DNA of 64,000 nucleotides from Hyphomicrobiales bacterium (lineage in GTDB: Bacteria > Pseudomonadota > Alphaproteobacteria > Rhizobiales > Beijerinckiaceae), in contig JADJVD010000001.1 of NCBI GenBank assembly GCA_016716745.1, positions 558,001-622,000 of the forward strand, written 5' to 3'. The notes beneath the pieces were generated by a model, which made no database searches, was not told the origin of the DNA, and was given only the letters and a program-made list of their open reading frames with translations. Each line of letters opens with the position of its first letter. Positions within the stretch are counted from its first letter, which is position 1. The position numbers were made by a program, and so were the translations under genes. Shown in pieces: positions 62,026 through 64,000 of this stretch.

Positions 62026-62769
62026 ATGAACGATCCCGATCTCGTCCGCGCGCTCGAGGAGCGCTGCTTCAACGCCTGGCCGGCGCTCTCGACCGTGCTC
62101 GCCGACGGCTGGGTGCTGCGCCTGTCGGACGGGCATACGCGGCGGGCGAACTCGGCGAGCGCGCTCGGGCCCTCGACCTTCGCGCCCGAGGGCATCGTCG
62201 AGACGGTCGAGACGCTGTTCCGCTCGCGCGGGTTGACGCCGCTGTTTCGGCTGACCTGCCTCGCCGATCCGGCGGTCGAGCCGCTGCTGGCGGCGCGGGG
62301 ATGGCGGGAGGAGGAGCCCTCCATCGGCATGATCGCCGAGGTCGACGGGCGGTTCGCGCCGTCGGCCGACGTCAGGATCGAGACCGCGCTGACGGACGGC
62401 TGGATCGACGGCGCGATGACGGCCTACGGCAAGGGCGCGGCGGGAGCGGCGGCGCTGCGGCGCACCCTGCCGCTGATCGCGCCGGCGCACGCCTACGCCA
62501 CCGTCGTCGAGCGCGGCGAGCCGGTCGGCTGGGGGCTGGCGGTGGCCGAGCGCGGTTATGTCGGGCTCTACGATCTGGTGGTGAGCGCGGAAACGCGCGG
62601 GCGCGGAGCGGGAACGCGCATGGTGTCCGCCCTCATCGCCTGGGGCGCCGCGCAGGGGGCGAGCCGCGCCTATCTGCAGGTGCGCGAACCGAACGAGGGC
62701 GCGCGGGCGCTCTACCGCCGGCTCGGCTTCCGCGACGCCTATCGCTACACGCATCGCGTGCTGGATTAG
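62026..62769 (+). CDS. GNAT-family N-acetyltransferase
   Basis: The 247-residue protein has a C-terminal GNAT domain with LYDLVVSAETRGRGAGTRMV, the acetyl-CoA-binding R/QxxGxG/A pattern, and QVREPNEGARALYRRLGFRD, the motif with the conserved Tyr. The N-terminal half is less conserved. The acceptor substrate is unknown. ATG 62026 (MNDPDLVRALEERC) fits the family; an in-frame ATG at 61975 overlaps the terminator. It converges with a DMT transporter gene by a 4-bp overlap. Confidence 0.88.
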   Translation: MNDPDLVRALEERCFNAWPALSTVLADGWVLRLSDGHTRRANSASALGPSTFAPEGIVETVETLFRSRGLTPLFRLTCLADPAVEPLLAARGWREEEPSIGMIAEVDGRFAPSADVRIETALTDGWIDGAMTAYGKGAAGAAALRRTLPLIAPAHAYATVVERGEPVGWGLAVAERGYVGLYDLVVSAETRGRGAGTRMVSALIAWGAAQGASRAYLQVREPNEGARALYRRLGFRDAYRYTHRVLD

Positions 62770-63626
62770 ACGCGCGGCCGGCGGCTGGCCACGAAGGCGC
62801 CGGCGGCGATGAGGACGCAGGCGAGCCCCAGCGCGGCGCCGGGCTTCGCCATGCCGGCGGCGACGAGGATCAGCGTCGACAGGACGGGCGCGGCGTAGGA
62901 GGCGACGCCGAGCAGGCGGATGTCGCCATGCTTGACCCCGTAGTCCCAGACGTAGAAGGCAAGGCCCACAGGGCCGAGGCCGAGGCCGATCACGGACGCC
63001 CATTGCGTCGCGCCGGCGGGCCAGACCGTCGTCTCGAACGCCGCCCAGCAGAGCGCGGCGAGCGCCGCGGTGGCGAGGCAGAAGCCGGCCACCGCGGCGG
63101 TCGGCGCCTGCTTCTGCGTGCGCGAAAGGATCGAGTAGCCGGACCAGATGAAGGCGCAGCACAGCGCCAGCGCATAGCCCTTCCACTGCCCGCCGGAGAA
63201 CAACGCCCGCTCGCCGGCGCGGGCGACCAGCAGCAGCGCGGCGCCGGCGAAGCCGAGGCCGGCGCCGAGGAGATGGCGCGGATGCAGCCGCTCGCCCGGC
63301 AGCAGCGCGGAGAACAGCACGATGAGAAGCGGCCAGAGATAGGCGATGAGGCTCGCTTCCTCCGGCGGGGCGGCGCGCAGCGCGGCGAAATACACCGCGT
63401 GGTAGCCGAACAGTCCGCCGACGCCGATCGCCCAGACGCGCGGGGGCTGCCGCAACGCGCCGAGCCGGCCGCGCGCCGCCGTCACGGCGAGGCCGCCGAG
63501 GCCGCCGATGGCGAAGGTCATGGCGGCGAGTTGAAACGGCGGGATGCGGCCGGTGGCTGCGGTCAGAAGCGCCAGGCATGACCAGAGGGCGACGGCGACG
63601 AAGCCGATCAGGGTCGCGCGGTTCAT
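62766..63626 (-). CDS. DMT-superfamily (EamA) transporter
   Basis: The 286-residue protein has ten membrane segments in two EamA repeats (VALWSCLALLTA, FGYHAVYFAALRAAPPEEASL, YAPVLSTLILVAAGM as AAPVLSTLILV). The motif YLWPLLIVLFSALLPGERL is typical of YdcZ/aromatic-amino-acid-exporter-like members. The substrate is unknown. It starts at ATG 63626, 13 bp after the end of the next gene on the same strand. Confidence 0.87.
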   Translation of the reverse strand: MNRATLIGFVAVALWSCLALLTAATGRIPPFQLAAMTFAIGGLGGLAVTAARGRLGALRQPPRVWAIGVGGLFGYHAVYFAALRAAPPEEASLIAYLWPLLIVLFSALLPGERLHPRHLLGAGLGFAGAALLLVARAGERALFSGGQWKGYALALCCAFIWSGYSILSRTQKQAPTAAVAGFCLATAALAALCWAAFETTVWPAGATQWASVIGLGLGPVGLAFYVWDYGVKHGDIRLLGVASYAAPVLSTLILVAAGMAKPGAALGLACVLIAAGAFVASRRPRV

Positions 63627-63639
63627 GCCGTGGCGGCCT

Positions 63640-64000
63640 TCATTCCTCTGCGGCGACGTCCGGCGCGAGCACGCGCCGCAACGGAATCTTCTGCCGGTAT
63701 TTCAGGTCGAAGGAGTCATAGTGGGTCTGGATCAGATCGACCAGTTCCACGCCGTCGATGGTGCGCAGATTGCCGCGGTGCCGCGCGAAGGCGAGGGCGG
63801 CCGAGGTGAAGCCTCCGCTGGTGACGAAGACGCCGACGTCGCGCTCGTGGATCGAGGCGTAGAACGCCTTCACCGCGTCGGCGGAAATGTTGCTGTCGTG
63901 CGTCTTCACCTGGATCTTCAGGAGCGGCGGCTCGACGCCGAGCGGATCGCGATGGGCGATCACGTCGACGCCGTCGTCCTTCGAGGGGCGGGTGGACTGC
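63640..64000 (-). CDS. Mrr-like restriction endonuclease domain protein (5' end outside window)
   Basis: The visible 120 residues, running off the window edge, contain DDGVDVIAHRDP and LKIQVKTHDSN. These match the PD-(D/E)xK core of Mrr_cat (Asp in GVDV, then QxK). FVTSGGFTSAALAFARH and VDLIQTHYD are further Mrr-family features. Such domains occur in type IV restriction enzymes and in unrelated housekeeping nucleases, so a defence role is open. No methyltransferase gene is visible in this window; anything beyond 64000 is unknown. Confidence 0.75.
   Translation of the reverse strand, partial: QSTRPSKDDGVDVIAHRDPLGVEPPLLKIQVKTHDSNISADAVKAFYASIHERDVGVFVTSGGFTSAALAFARHRGNLRTIDGVELVDLIQTHYDSFDLKYRQKIPLRRVLAPDVAAEE

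Overview
The window is GC-rich, densely coding bacterial chromosome from an alphaproteobacterium, most likely of the order Hyphomicrobiales (Rhizobiales). I base that on the origin-proximal gene order (DUF299 kinase, hemE, hemJ, rho, mnmE, mnmG, rsmG, parA, parB), on CtrA-type and GANTC (CcrM-type) motifs, on an ethylmalonyl-CoA pathway cluster, on polyhydroxybutyrate genes (phaR, bdhA), and on a symporter-fused hybrid histidine kinase. I do not name a genus. I found no rRNA, tRNA, CRISPR array, prophage or insertion sequence.

Layout. 0-4 kb: a beta-oxidation operon (acyl-CoA dehydrogenase tail, a thiolase with an internal deletion, a FadJ-like protein). 4-14 kb: sensor kinase, MscL, aminotransferase, AbrB-type membrane protein, ETF-ubiquinone oxidoreductase (frameshifted), uracil-DNA glycosylase, zinc peptidase. 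14-20 kb: dnaA with a rhodanese gene upstream, two cell-wall enzymes, MsrA and small membrane proteins. 20-33 kb: the replication and partition neighbourhood. It holds lepA, a GIY-YIG gene bracketed by paired palindromes, the DUF299 kinase, a probable oriC with CtrA, DnaA-like and GANTC motifs, then hemE to parB with two perfect parS sites. 33-38 kb: plsC, a DUF218 protein and ftsEX behind a perfect CtrA box, then hpt and tspO. 38-46 kb: a PLP lyase and the ethylmalonyl-CoA genes mcd, ccr and ecm. 46-56 kb: efflux pump, leuC/leuD split by small genes, P450, lytic transglycosylase, methyltransferase, glyoxalase II. 56-64 kb: phaR, bdhA, a Zur/Fur regulator and ispG (both frameshifted), prenyl synthase, mtgA, rpmF, GNAT, a DMT transporter and the end of an Mrr-like nuclease.

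How it fits together. Fatty-acyl and C4 acyl-CoA dehydrogenation (the beta-oxidation operon and Mcd) would pass electrons through ETF to the ETF-ubiquinone oxidoreductase. Ccr, Ecm and Mcd turn crotonyl-CoA towards mesaconyl-CoA, the standard route for acetyl-CoA assimilation without isocitrate lyase. PhaR and BdhA manage the linked 3-hydroxybutyrate/PHB pool. The oriC, parS, ParAB, DnaA, FtsEX and CtrA sites together form a cell-cycle neighbourhood.

Caveat. At least four genes carry small out-of-frame indels in G/C-rich runs, including ispG, which should be essential. Residual sequencing or assembly error is the most economical explanation, so the broken frames should not be read as biological pseudogenes without checking reads.
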